Below are positions 23,413 to 31,485 of a stretch of DNA of 38,944 nucleotides, in pieces. The first letter of the stretch is position 1, and each line of letters begins with the position of its first letter. The DNA comes from JACKBJ01 sp964549495. GTDB taxonomy: Bacteria > Chloroflexota > Anaerolineae > Epilineales > Epilineaceae. The position numbers and the translations under genes are program-made. The DNA lies in contig CAZJWJ010000048.1 of the NCBI GenBank assembly GCA_964549495.1, forward strand, positions 1 through 38,944, given 5' to 3'. The notes beneath the pieces were generated by a model. The model did no database searches and was not told the DNA's origin. It saw only the letters and a list, made by a program, of their open reading frames with translations.

Positions 23413-24545
23413 CCCCCAGTCGAGTGGAAGGGGCGAGCCGCGGCCGGCTCCTCGGCCGGCCGCAGGGTGCGCTGGCACGGCTCCTGTCCGTGACCGAGGC
23501 GCCGGTGATCGGCCTGGCCGGCACCGGCCCGCTGGACGTGACCATGGAGCTACTGGCCGACATGCTGCGCTGCGACGGACGCCAGGTAGCGCGCGGCATG
23601 GTCGAGGCCTTGGGCCAGGCCGCGCGGCTGGGGCCGGAGGATCGGATCGTGGTCGAGATCACGCCGGCCTTGATGCAGCAGGTGCCCCACGGGCTTTCGA
23701 CCCTGGTCATCGCCGGGCTGGCGCCGGACGAGCTGACCCCGGGCCAGACCATCGGCCAGGCGGTCGACGGGCTGCGACGGGTGATCGCCGGCGCCGGCGA
23801 GGCGGTGGTGGTCAACGCCGACGATGCCCCGGCCCTGGCCCTGGCGGCCGAGGCCCAGGTGGAGGTCCTGCGCGTGGCGGCCGGCGATCGCGGCGCGGCG
23901 GCCAGCCTGCGCGCCGGCGAGTTGGTGGTGATCGACCCCCTGCTCGGCGTCGAGCGCCGGGTCTGCCGGCTGGCCGGTAGCCAGGCCGGCCGGCCCCTGC
24001 ACCGCCGCGCGCTGATGCTGGCCGCGGCCGTGGCCAGCGCGGCCGGCGTACCGGTCGAGGCCATCCGAGCGGTGGCCCAGGCTTTCGAGCCGGCCACGGC
24101 CCAGCTCGAGCCTTTGCCGACCGAGGACCGGCGGACCTGGATCAACGATGCGCTGGCTACCAAGCCCGGCCGCGCCGCGGCGGCCCTGGACTCGCTCGAG
24201 CGCGAGGATCCCATCCTCCTGATCGCGGGCGGTCGCTACGGCGGTCAGCCCCTGGAGCGCTGGGCGCGGGCCGCCATCGAGCAGGCCGAGACCGTCCTGC
24301 TCTTCGGCTCGGCGGCCGATCGGCTGGCCGAGGCCCTGCAGGCCGCTGGAGGCTGCCAACTGGTCCGCTGCGCCGACCTGGACGACGCGGTGCAGTCGGC
24401 CGCCAGGCTGGCTCGCAGCCGGCAGCGCATCCTCTTCTCGCCCGCTTGCGAGCCCGAAGACCTGGAGGGGCCCCCGATGGCCGATGCCTTCCGCGATCTG
24501 GTCCTGCGACGGGTCGGCCGCGACGACGAGCAGGAGGCCGCCTGA
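23400..24545 (+). CDS. MurD-like Mur-ligase homologue without catalytic motifs
   Basis: Predicted 381-residue protein in the position of murD (after mraY, before ftsW), shorter than real MurD (about 440-460). The outline of the fold is recognisable: PVIGLAGT then ELLADMLRCDGRQV, VVNADD (138-142), WINDALATKP (247-256, where MurD has xxNDSKATNP), LLIAGGRY and LFSPAC (346-350). But the P-loop GTNGKTT is GTGPLDV here (41-47), so Lys is lost. The DHLD block is PDELTP, the HNxxN block is LHRR, and the HR(F/L)E motif is gone. It is probably a pseudoenzyme, perhaps a structural partner of MurC/MurG. ATG 23400 has GAGGAG 6 bases upstream. Alternatively a real murD elsewhere makes this copy a specialised paralogue. 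Confidence 0.7.
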   Translation: MHTLTPSRVEGASRGRLLGRPQGALARLLSVTEAPVIGLAGTGPLDVTMELLADMLRCDGRQVARGMVEALGQAARLGPEDRIVVEITPALMQQVPHGLSTLVIAGLAPDELTPGQTIGQAVDGLRRVIAGAGEAVVVNADDAPALALAAEAQVEVLRVAAGDRGAAASLRAGELVVIDPLLGVERRVCRLAGSQAGRPLHRRALMLAAAVASAAGVPVEAIRAVAQAFEPATAQLEPLPTEDRRTWINDALATKPGRAAAALDSLEREDPILLIAGGRYGGQPLERWARAAIEQAETVLLFGSAADRLAEALQAAGGCQLVRCADLDDAVQSAARLARSRQRILFSPACEPEDLEGPPMADAFRDLVLRRVGRDDEQEAA

Positions 24546-25780
24546 TGACCGCCGCCGCCATGCAGCCCCGCAAGGCCGCCGCCGAGATGGATCTGGGCAG
24601 CGCCCGGCGCGCCCGACACATCGACCCTGGCCTGGTCGGCAGCGTGGCCGCGCTCTTGCTCTTCGGGCTCCTGGTCAGCTTCAGCGCCAGCTCGCGCATC
24701 GGTGCCGCCATGACCGGCGACGTGGCATACTTCCTCAAGCGCCAGATCCTCTGGATCGGGATCGGCGTCGTGGCCGGCGGCGTGATGCTGTCGGTCGACT
24801 ATCGGGTCTGGCGGCGCTACTCGGTCCTCCTGATGATCTGCACCCTGCTGGGCCTGGCCCTGATGCTGGTCCTGGGCTCGGAGGTCTTCGGCGCCGGTCG
24901 CTGGCTGCTGGCATCCGGCTCCATCCAGCCCAGCGAGCTGGCCAAGCTGACGGTGGTGATCTACGTGGCAGACTGGCTCAGCGGCAAGCGGGACGAGATC
25001 CGCGATCTGCAGATGGGCCTCATCCCCTTCGCGATCCTGGTCGGCTTGATCTGCGGCCTGGTCGTCATGCAGAACGACCTCTCGACCGCCCTGGTCATCG
25101 GGTTGGTGGCCTCGGCGATGTTCTTCACCGCCGGCGCGCACCTGGGCCAGATGCTCGGTGCGGGCGCCGTGGCCAGCCTGGTGGTGGCGCTCTTCATCGC
25201 CAGCTCGCCCTTCCGGCGGGGTCGCATCCGCAGCTTCCTCGATCCGATGAGCGATCCGACCGGCGAGGGCTTTCAGGTCATCCGCAGCCTGGTATCCTTC
25301 CAGAACGGCGGTCTCTTCGGGGTGGGCCTCGGTCAGGGCCAGGAGAAGGAGGTCCTGCCCGCACCCCACACCGATGCCATCTTCGCCGTCCTAGGCGAGG
25401 AGCTGGGGCTCGCCGGCAGCCTGTTGATGCTCGCGATCTTCGCCTTCTTCATCTGGCGCGGACTGCGCATCGCCGCCGGCGCGCCGGATCGCTTCTCCAG
25501 CCTTCTGGCCACCGGGCTGACGGCCTGGATCGGCATCCAGGCCCTGGTCAACATGGCGGTGGCCACCAAGTCCATCCCGCCCACCGGCATCCCGCTGCCG
25601 ATGGTCTCCTTCGGCGGCTCGAGCATGATCAGCTGCCTGATGGCGGTCGGGCTCCTGGCCAACCTCTCGCGGCGCATCGATCCCAAGCGGGCAGGCTTGC
25701 ATGTACATCTGGATCTCGGGCGGGGGAAGCGGCGGACACGTCTATCCCGCGCTCACCGTGCTCGAAGCATCGGGCGCTGA
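24545..25780 (+). CDS. ftsW: Septal SEDS peptidoglycan polymerase FtsW
   Basis: Predicted 411-residue polytopic membrane protein with about ten helices. Typical FtsW blocks: FSASSRIG early, GSIQPSELAKLTVVIYVA, MQNDLSTALVIG, GGLFGVGLGQGQEKE then PHTDAIFAVLGEELGLAG, and IPPTGIPLPMVSFGGSSM near the end. It polymerises lipid II at the septum with FtsI (20427). ATG 24545 overlaps the stop of the murD-like gene (TGATG). The C-terminal ~27 residues are basic and are encoded in an 80-base overlap with murG, in a different frame, an unusually long overlap for this cluster. Confidence 0.95.
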   Translation: MTAAAMQPRKAAAEMDLGSARRARHIDPGLVGSVAALLLFGLLVSFSASSRIGAAMTGDVAYFLKRQILWIGIGVVAGGVMLSVDYRVWRRYSVLLMICTLLGLALMLVLGSEVFGAGRWLLASGSIQPSELAKLTVVIYVADWLSGKRDEIRDLQMGLIPFAILVGLICGLVVMQNDLSTALVIGLVASAMFFTAGAHLGQMLGAGAVASLVVALFIASSPFRRGRIRSFLDPMSDPTGEGFQVIRSLVSFQNGGLFGVGLGQGQEKEVLPAPHTDAIFAVLGEELGLAGSLLMLAIFAFFIWRGLRIAAGAPDRFSSLLATGLTAWIGIQALVNMAVATKSIPPTGIPLPMVSFGGSSMISCLMAVGLLANLSRRIDPKRAGLHVHLDLGRGKRRTRLSRAHRARSIGR

Positions 25781-26816
25781 GGACGAGATGCTCTGGCTGG
25801 GCCGCGCGAGCGGCTTCGAAGGGCAGCTGGTCGCTCGGCGCGGCCTGCCCTTCTTGGATGTCGCCGCCGCGCCGATGGTCGATCGAGGTCCGATCGCGCG
25901 GGCGCGGGGCCTCTGGGACCTCCTCCGCGGCGCGCGCCAGGCCTGGCGAGAGGCCGGCCGGCGGCGTCCGGACGCCCTGCTGGTCACCGGCGGCTTCGTC
26001 AGCGTGCCGGTGGCGCTGGCCGCGCGCTTGCGCCGCATCCCCATCCTGGTCTACCTGCCGGATATCCTGCCTGGCCGCGCGGTGCGGCTGATCGCGCGCT
26101 GGGCCGATCGGGTGGCGGTCACCGACGCGCGGGCCGCGAGGCATCTGCCGGCTGGCAAGGCCCGCGTGACGGGCTACCCGGTCCGTCGGTCCCTGCGGCA
26201 ATCCGCCGGCGATGCCCGGGCGGCGCGCCAGCGGCTCGGCATCGAGAGCAAGGCTCCGCTGCTCCTGGTCTTCGGCGGCAGTCAGGGGGCGCGCAGCCTG
26301 AATCGAGCCTTGATCGAGGCCGCTCCGAAGTTGCCTCCGGACGTCGAGGTCCTGTGGATCTGCGGGCCGCGCAACGAGGCGGATGCTCGGATGGCGATCG
26401 CGAAGCTTGATGAGGATTCACGCGCTCGCCTGCACCTTCGCGCCTACCTGCACGACGAGGAGATGGCCGATGCCCTGGCAGCGGCCGATCTGGCGCTCTG
26501 CCGGGCGGGTGCCGCCACGCTGGGCGAGTTGCCGGCCGCAGGGCTGCCGGCCATCCTGGTGCCCCTGCCCATCTCCGGCGGACATCAATGGCCCAACGCC
26601 GAGGTCCTGGTAGAGGCCGGCGCGGCGCTGGCCTTGGCCGACGAGGAATTGGACGGTCCGCGCCTGGCCGAGCTGGTCGCCGAGCTCTTGGGCGAGCCCG
26701 CCCGCTTGACCGCGATGACGGAAGCCGCCCGCGCGCTCGACAAGCCCGACGCGCCGCGCGAGATCTGGCGCCTGCTGGCCTACCTGGCCGCCCGAGACGG
26801 ACAGGCGACCGGATGA
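25701..26816 (+). CDS. murG: UDP-GlcNAc:lipid I GlcNAc transferase MurG
   Basis: Predicted 371-residue peripheral membrane glycosyltransferase that makes lipid II from lipid I. Start MYIWISGGGSGGHVYPAL carries the glycine loop (GGGSGGH, commonly GGGTGGH). Later sites include VTGGFVSVPVALAARLRRIP, VFGGSQGARSLNRAL, the donor-site stretch LCRAGAATLGELPAAGLPAILVP and HQWPNAEVLVEAGAAL. Length is normal. The ATG at 25701 lies inside the last 80 bases of ftsW and no later start keeps the glycine loop, so the overlap is real unless ftsW is frameshifted. Its stop overlaps the next gene (ATGA). Confidence 0.96.
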   Translation: MYIWISGGGSGGHVYPALTVLEASGAEDEMLWLGRASGFEGQLVARRGLPFLDVAAAPMVDRGPIARARGLWDLLRGARQAWREAGRRRPDALLVTGGFVSVPVALAARLRRIPILVYLPDILPGRAVRLIARWADRVAVTDARAARHLPAGKARVTGYPVRRSLRQSAGDARAARQRLGIESKAPLLLVFGGSQGARSLNRALIEAAPKLPPDVEVLWICGPRNEADARMAIAKLDEDSRARLHLRAYLHDEEMADALAAADLALCRAGAATLGELPAAGLPAILVPLPISGGHQWPNAEVLVEAGAALALADEELDGPRLAELVAELLGEPARLTAMTEAARALDKPDAPREIWRLLAYLAARDGQATG

Positions 26817-27667
26817 ACCCGACGCTCTTCGCCGCGCTGCTCGGCCTCCTGCTCGCGCCAGGCCCACTGGCGGGCCTGGGCCCGGCCGTGGAGGCCGTTC
26901 CGGCTGCCATCGACGCCGGCTCTGGCACGACCCTCGGCGGGACGGTCTACGGTGGCGTGGTGCCCACCGCCCCGATCACCCCCACCGCCGGGCCGAGCCC
27001 AACCCCCTTGCCGACCGCCACCGCCGTGGTGAACGGCAACTCCGTACCGCCCCCGATAGTCGACGGCACCGATATCAGCCTCTTCGTCTTGATCTTCGTC
27101 GGCATCTTCGCGGCCGTCGGCTTCCTGCGCGGGTCCCGGCGCGAGTTCCCGGCTTTGCTGCTGATCTTGCCCGCCTATCTGCTCTTCTCGCAGGGGTGGC
27201 CCTTGGTGGCCAGCCTCATCAACCGCGTCTGGCGCATCTCGAGCGTGGCCGCCGCCGAGGGCAGCAACCCCCAATCGATCATGGACGCGCTGCTCGGCGG
27301 AGGGGGCGGCGAGGGCGGGCCCTTGATGGGCAGCAGCGCCGATGCGCCCATGGCGCAGATCGCCACCTTCGGTCTGGCCATGCTGGTGGTCTACATGGTC
27401 ACCCGCGGCGGACCCGAGGCCAACGGCCTCGAGCGCATCGTCGGAGCGGTCATCGGCGGCGCCATCGGCTATCTGGCCGGCGTCTTCGTGCTCTCGCGCG
27501 TGGTGCCCAATGCCACCGTCACCCTGCTCTCGCCCGGCTCGACCGCCCTGGCTTGGCTCAACCGGCTCGGCCCGCTGGCGGCGCTGATCCTGGTCGGAGC
27601 CACCATTCTCTACGGATTCCGAAGCCTCGGGCCGGGCCCGAGCGGCAGCAAGCAGCGATACGGCTGA
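26813..27667 (+). CDS. CvpA-like membrane protein with signal peptide and Pro/Thr linker
   Basis: Predicted 284-residue protein. A signal peptide or signal anchor (1-25) is followed by a Gly/Pro/Thr-rich stretch (35-80, with PTAPITPTAGPSPTPLPTAT), then hydrophobic helices at about 87-104, 111-126, 181-197, 208-229 and 254-268. RGSRREFPALLLILP and LERIVGAVIGGAIGYLAGVF recall CvpA-family membrane proteins. A glycine run (162-169) sits between helices. ATG 26813 overlaps the murG stop, and its stop overlaps the next gene (TGATG), so it is firmly in the dcw operon. The function is unknown; CvpA itself is linked to envelope homeostasis and bile or colicin sensitivity, but that does not establish a job here. 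Confidence 0.65.
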   Translation: MNPTLFAALLGLLLAPGPLAGLGPAVEAVPAAIDAGSGTTLGGTVYGGVVPTAPITPTAGPSPTPLPTATAVVNGNSVPPPIVDGTDISLFVLIFVGIFAAVGFLRGSRREFPALLLILPAYLLFSQGWPLVASLINRVWRISSVAAAEGSNPQSIMDALLGGGGGEGGPLMGSSADAPMAQIATFGLAMLVVYMVTRGGPEANGLERIVGAVIGGAIGYLAGVFVLSRVVPNATVTLLSPGSTALAWLNRLGPLAALILVGATILYGFRSLGPGPSGSKQRYG

Positions 27668-28209
27668 TGGTGCCCATCGAGTGGTTCATGATCGCCTTGT
27701 GGCTGGTCTTCGCGCTGGTCGGCATCGCGCGCCGATTCCCGCGCGAGCTGGGCGCGACCATCGGCTTCGTCGGCATGCTGCTGGGCTTCCAGCTCAGCGG
27801 CGGCTACGTCTTCCAGTTCGCGGGCCAGCTGGCCGACCTGCTCGGCACCAGCCCGCAGGCGATGACCCTGATCATCTACACCAGCATCCTGGTGACGGCG
27901 GTGGTCCTGCTCTACTCCGGCGAGACCCTGACCTTCGTCGGGTCCTGGCCGCCGAGCGCGGCGCTGGGCACCATCATCGACGTGACCATCGCCTTGTTCA
28001 ACGGCTGGCTGGTGGTAGGCACCTGGTGGCATTACATGCACTCGCTGGGCTATCCGCAGCAGGAATGGGGGCTCTTCGAGCCGCCCATCTCGGACCTTGC
28101 CGCGCGCCTGGTCCAGCTGACCCCCTTCCAGGTCATCCCGGAGAGCCAGCAGACCTGGGTGCTGGGCATGGCGCTGGTGGGACTCCTGGCCCTGAAGGTC
28201 AAGCGATGA
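27667..28209 (+). CDS. CvpA-like small membrane protein
   Basis: Predicted 180-residue protein with three to four hydrophobic helices (about 6-20, 28-44, 67-84, 99-120) and a last one near 163-176. The opening WFMIALWLVFALVGIARRFPRELGATIGFV has the CvpA-like pattern of a helix, an Arg-rich turn and a second helix. It starts at ATG 27667 inside the stop of the preceding CvpA-like gene (TGATG) and ends overlapping murC (ATGA). The two adjacent CvpA-like genes may be a diverged duplication, though I cannot align them well by eye. Function unknown; a role in the envelope or in lipid II traffic is only inferred from position. Confidence 0.65.
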   Translation: MVPIEWFMIALWLVFALVGIARRFPRELGATIGFVGMLLGFQLSGGYVFQFAGQLADLLGTSPQAMTLIIYTSILVTAVVLLYSGETLTFVGSWPPSAALGTIIDVTIALFNGWLVVGTWWHYMHSLGYPQQEWGLFEPPISDLAARLVQLTPFQVIPESQQTWVLGMALVGLLALKVKR

Positions 28210-30641
28210 GCAGCCCGGTGGAGTCGCGTGCGGCAGCGCTAGGGGCATCCATCTGGCCCGAGCAGGCGGGCGTTCCCGCGCTCGAGGCCGGCGACCGGGT
28301 GCACCTGGTGGGCGTTGGCGGCGCCGGCATGAGCGGCTTGGCAGGCGTCCTGCTCGAGTTGGGCCTGGAGGTCTCCGGCAGCGATCGACAGGATTCGGCG
28401 CTGCTGCGCGAGCTGGCGTCCCGGGGTCTGCGGGCCTTCGTGGGCCACGCGGCCGCGCAGATCCCCGAAGGCTGCCGGCTGCTGGTGCACAGCCCGGCCA
28501 TCGGCCCGGAGAACCCCGAGCTGGTCGCGGCCGCAAGGGCCGGCATCCCGATCACCAAGCGAGCGCCCTTGCTGGGTGCCTGGATGGACCGGCGCGTCGG
28601 CATCGCCGTCGCGGGCACCCACGGCAAGACGACCACATCGGGGATGATCGCATGCATCCTCCGGGCGGCGGGCCTGGCTCCCGGCTATTTCATCGGCGGG
28701 CTGCTGCCCGATCTGGGCGGAAATGCCTCGCTCGGAGGCGGCCCGCATCTGGTGATCGAAGCCGACGAATACGACCGCAGCTTCCTGCACGGGCACCCGG
28801 CCTTGGCGGTGATCACGAACCTCGAACACGACCATCCGGACATCTACCCGACCGAAGCCGAGCTGGTCGAAGCCTTCGCCCGCTTCGCCGCCCGCGTGGC
28901 GCGCAAGCCGCGGGGCCTCCTGCTGGTCAACGCGGCCTGGCCGCTGGCCCTGAAGGCCGCCCAGCGGAGCGGTGCCAGGATCGAAACCTACCATGTCGCG
29001 GGCGATCCGGAGCCCGCTCTCGCCGACGAGCGAGACCCGGGGCAAGGTTCTGGCTCAGTGAGCGACTGGCAAGCGGTTGACCTGCGCAGGCGGCCCGGGA
29101 GCACGCGCTTCGAGGTCCTCCACGATGGCGCTTCGCTGGGCGGTTTCGAGCTGAGCCTGCCGGGACTGCACAACGTCGGCAATGCCTTGGCCGCTTTGGC
29201 CATCGCCCATCATCTCGGCGTAGAGCTGTCGGTCACGCGCCGGGTCCTGGCGTCCTTCCGCGGGGCGGGCCGGCGTTTCGAGCCCCTGGGCCGGATCTCG
29301 GGCATCGAGCTGGTCGACGACTACGCCCATCACCCCACCGAGATCGCCGCCAGCCTCGAGGCCGCCCGACAGCAGCATCCCGGTGGGCGGCTGCTGGCCG
29401 TGGTCGAACCGCATACCTTCAGCCGTGTGGCCAGCCTGCGCCCTGCCTTTCGCGAGGTGCTCGAACGGGCAGACCACAGCATCGTCACCCCCATCTATGC
29501 CGCGCGCGAAGTGCCGCTGGCAGGCGTGGACGCCGAGTCGCTGGTGCGCGATCTGCCCGGCGTCGAATCGGTCGCCAGCCTGGAGGCGGCTGCCGAGCGC
29601 TGCGCAGAGGTGGCAGCGCCCGGCGACCTGCTGATCTTCATGGGGGCCGGCCGCATCACCGAGGTCAGCCGAAACTGCCTGCGGCTTCTTCGCCGCGCGG
29701 CCGTCGATCGGCTGCTCGAGGACGCGGATCGGCTCGGTCTGGGCGGCGAGATCGAGCGGGGGGCCAGCCTGGCGCGATACACCACGCTGCGCGTCGGCGG
29801 GCCGGCCGAACTCCTGGTCCGTGTGCGAAGGCTGGACGACCTGGCCGGTTGGTGGCGCCTCGCTCGAACCGCCGAGATCCCGCTGCGTGTGATCGGCCGG
29901 GGCAGCAACTTGGTGATCGCGGATGAGGGCCTGCCCGGCCTGGTTCTTGTCAACCGCTGCGAGGACTGGGAGATCGAGACGGCACCGGCCGATTCGGATG
30001 TCAGGACGGCCGTCGTCCGTGCCGATTCCGGACTGACCCTGGCTGCGCTGGCCCACAGCCTGGCTCGCCTGGGTTGGTCGGGTCTGGAGTCGTCGGTGGG
30101 CATCCCGGGCAGCCTGGGCGCCGCGGTGGTGACCAATGCCGGCGCGCACGGCTGGGAGATGGCCGATAGCCTCGTGCAGGCACGGATCCTGGCGCCGGAT
30201 GGGCAGGAGCGCCTGCTCGGACCCGAGGATCTGGACTTTCGCTATCGCGGCAGCTGGCTCAAGGATCGAAGCGATCATCTGCTGCTCGATCTGCGCCTCC
30301 GCCTCGAACGGGACGATCCGGAGGCCATCCGGTCGCGGATCGCCCGCTGTGCCGCGCATCGACGGGACACCCAACCGCGCGAGCCCAGCGTGGGCTCGAT
30401 CTTCAAGAATCCGGATGGGGACTTCGCCGGGCGCCTGATCGAATCGGTCGGGCTCAAGGGCGAGTCCTCGGGGGGCGCGCGCATCTCGCCGGTTCACGCC
30501 AACTTCATCGTCAACGAGTCCTCCGCGACGGCCGCGGACATCCTGCGGCTCCTGGAGCTCGCACGCCAGCGTGTGGCCCGAGAGCGGGGCATCGAGATGG
30601 AGACCGAGATCGAGATCCTGGGAGTTCCGGATGCACGCTAG
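28206..30641 (+). CDS. murC-murB: Fused MurC-MurB: UDP-MurNAc-L-alanine ligase and UDP-MurNAc dehydrogenase
   Basis: Predicted 811-residue cytosolic bifunctional enzyme. Residues 1-490 are MurC: HLVGVGGAGMSGLA, ATP P-loop GTHGKTTT (137-144), EADEYDRSF, GLHNVGNALAAL (320-331) and DDYAHHPTEI (371-380). After a linker, residues about 500-811 are MurB: LRVGGPAELLVRV, the FAD-binding GRGSNLVIADEGLPG, GIPGSLGAAVVTNAGAHG, FRYRGS, then GSIFKNP with the catalytic Ser731 and a closing IEMETEIEILG with the conserved Glu. No frameshift or stop lies between the halves, and both sets of motifs are complete. It reduces UDP-enolpyruvyl-GlcNAc to UDP-MurNAc and then adds L-Ala, so the fusion could channel UDP-MurNAc. 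ATG overlaps the preceding gene; ftsQ starts 11 bases before its stop. Confidence 0.96.
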   Translation: MSSPVESRAAALGASIWPEQAGVPALEAGDRVHLVGVGGAGMSGLAGVLLELGLEVSGSDRQDSALLRELASRGLRAFVGHAAAQIPEGCRLLVHSPAIGPENPELVAAARAGIPITKRAPLLGAWMDRRVGIAVAGTHGKTTTSGMIACILRAAGLAPGYFIGGLLPDLGGNASLGGGPHLVIEADEYDRSFLHGHPALAVITNLEHDHPDIYPTEAELVEAFARFAARVARKPRGLLLVNAAWPLALKAAQRSGARIETYHVAGDPEPALADERDPGQGSGSVSDWQAVDLRRRPGSTRFEVLHDGASLGGFELSLPGLHNVGNALAALAIAHHLGVELSVTRRVLASFRGAGRRFEPLGRISGIELVDDYAHHPTEIAASLEAARQQHPGGRLLAVVEPHTFSRVASLRPAFREVLERADHSIVTPIYAAREVPLAGVDAESLVRDLPGVESVASLEAAAERCAEVAAPGDLLIFMGAGRITEVSRNCLRLLRRAAVDRLLEDADRLGLGGEIERGASLARYTTLRVGGPAELLVRVRRLDDLAGWWRLARTAEIPLRVIGRGSNLVIADEGLPGLVLVNRCEDWEIETAPADSDVRTAVVRADSGLTLAALAHSLARLGWSGLESSVGIPGSLGAAVVTNAGAHGWEMADSLVQARILAPDGQERLLGPEDLDFRYRGSWLKDRSDHLLLDLRLRLERDDPEAIRSRIARCAAHRRDTQPREPSVGSIFKNPDGDFAGRLIESVGLKGESSGGARISPVHANFIVNESSATAADILRLLELARQRVARERGIEMETEIEILGVPDAR

Positions 30642-31485
30642 GCGACGAAGGCGTAGGCTCTTGCGCGAGTACCGGCAGCGCCGAGGCGCGGCCTCCCCGG
30701 AGCTGCGGTCTCGGCCGCGCGATGTTGCGCGCCGACGGGGCGGGCAAGCGACCGACCTTCGGGCGAGCAGCCTGCTGTGGTCGTTGCGCGCCGAGCCGAG
30801 CCGGATGGGCAGCACCATCGGCCTCTCGGCTTGCGCGCTGCTCTTGCTCGCGATGGCGCTCCTGCCGCAGTTCTACTTGCGGGCCGCCAACATCCATGGC
30901 AATCGCCGCGTCTCGGCAGCGACCCTCTACGCGCTGAGCGGCGTAGACGGACGTCACGTCTTCCACGTCGATCCGACGCGGGTGGCCGCACGGCTCGAGC
31001 GCCTACCGGCCATCGAGTCGGCGCGGGTCGAGGCCAGCCTGCCGGCGCATCTGCTCATCCGGGTCGAGGAGACCCCGCTGGCCTTGCGCTGGGAGAGTCC
31101 GGCCGGCGGCGTGGCCATCGACGCGCGCGGCCGCCTGGCGCCGCTCGAGGTGGCCGATGCATCGATCCCCTTGATCCGGTCCGAAAGCCCGCTACCGGCG
31201 CCCCCGATCGCCGGCCTGGAGCCGGGCCTGGTGGCAGCCGGCCTGACCTTCGCCGAACAATTCGGCTCGCCTTTGGGCTTCCGGGCTTCGGCGGGTTTCA
31301 TCCACCACAGTCCCGAGGGCTGGGAGGTCTGGCTCGGTGAGGATGCCCAGAGCGCCCCGACCCAGGCCTTGCGTCTGGATGCGCTGCGCGAGGAGCTGGC
31401 AGGACGCGAGCAACAGCGACCGGTCGAGCGCATCGATCTTCGTTTCGAACAGTGGTACTACCGCCTGCAGGGAGAAAGCCCATGA
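30631..31485 (+). CDS. ftsQ: Cell division protein FtsQ/DivIB
   Basis: Predicted 284-residue bitopic protein: a very basic cytoplasmic N-terminus (1-55, Arg-rich), one membrane helix (about 62-80) and an extracytoplasmic POTRA domain opening FYLRAANIHGNRRVSAATLYALSGV, followed by a FtsQ-like beta domain with IESARVEASLPAHLLIRVEE. FtsQ bridges FtsL/FtsB to the rest of the divisome. ATG 30631 has GGGAG about 7 bases upstream and overlaps the murC-murB end by 11 bases; an earlier in-frame ATG at 30571 lies within murB and lacks support. Its stop overlaps the ftsA start (ATGA). Confidence 0.9.
   Translation: MHARRRRRRLLREYRQRRGAASPELRSRPRDVARRRGGQATDLRASSLLWSLRAEPSRMGSTIGLSACALLLLAMALLPQFYLRAANIHGNRRVSAATLYALSGVDGRHVFHVDPTRVAARLERLPAIESARVEASLPAHLLIRVEETPLALRWESPAGGVAIDARGRLAPLEVADASIPLIRSESPLPAPPIAGLEPGLVAAGLTFAEQFGSPLGFRASAGFIHHSPEGWEVWLGEDAQSAPTQALRLDALREELAGREQQRPVERIDLRFEQWYYRLQGESP

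Noticed and set aside
26813..27667. Possible Ddl or MurE/F gene between murG and murC
   Set aside because: Neither intervening product has ATP-grasp or Mur-ligase motifs; both are membrane proteins.
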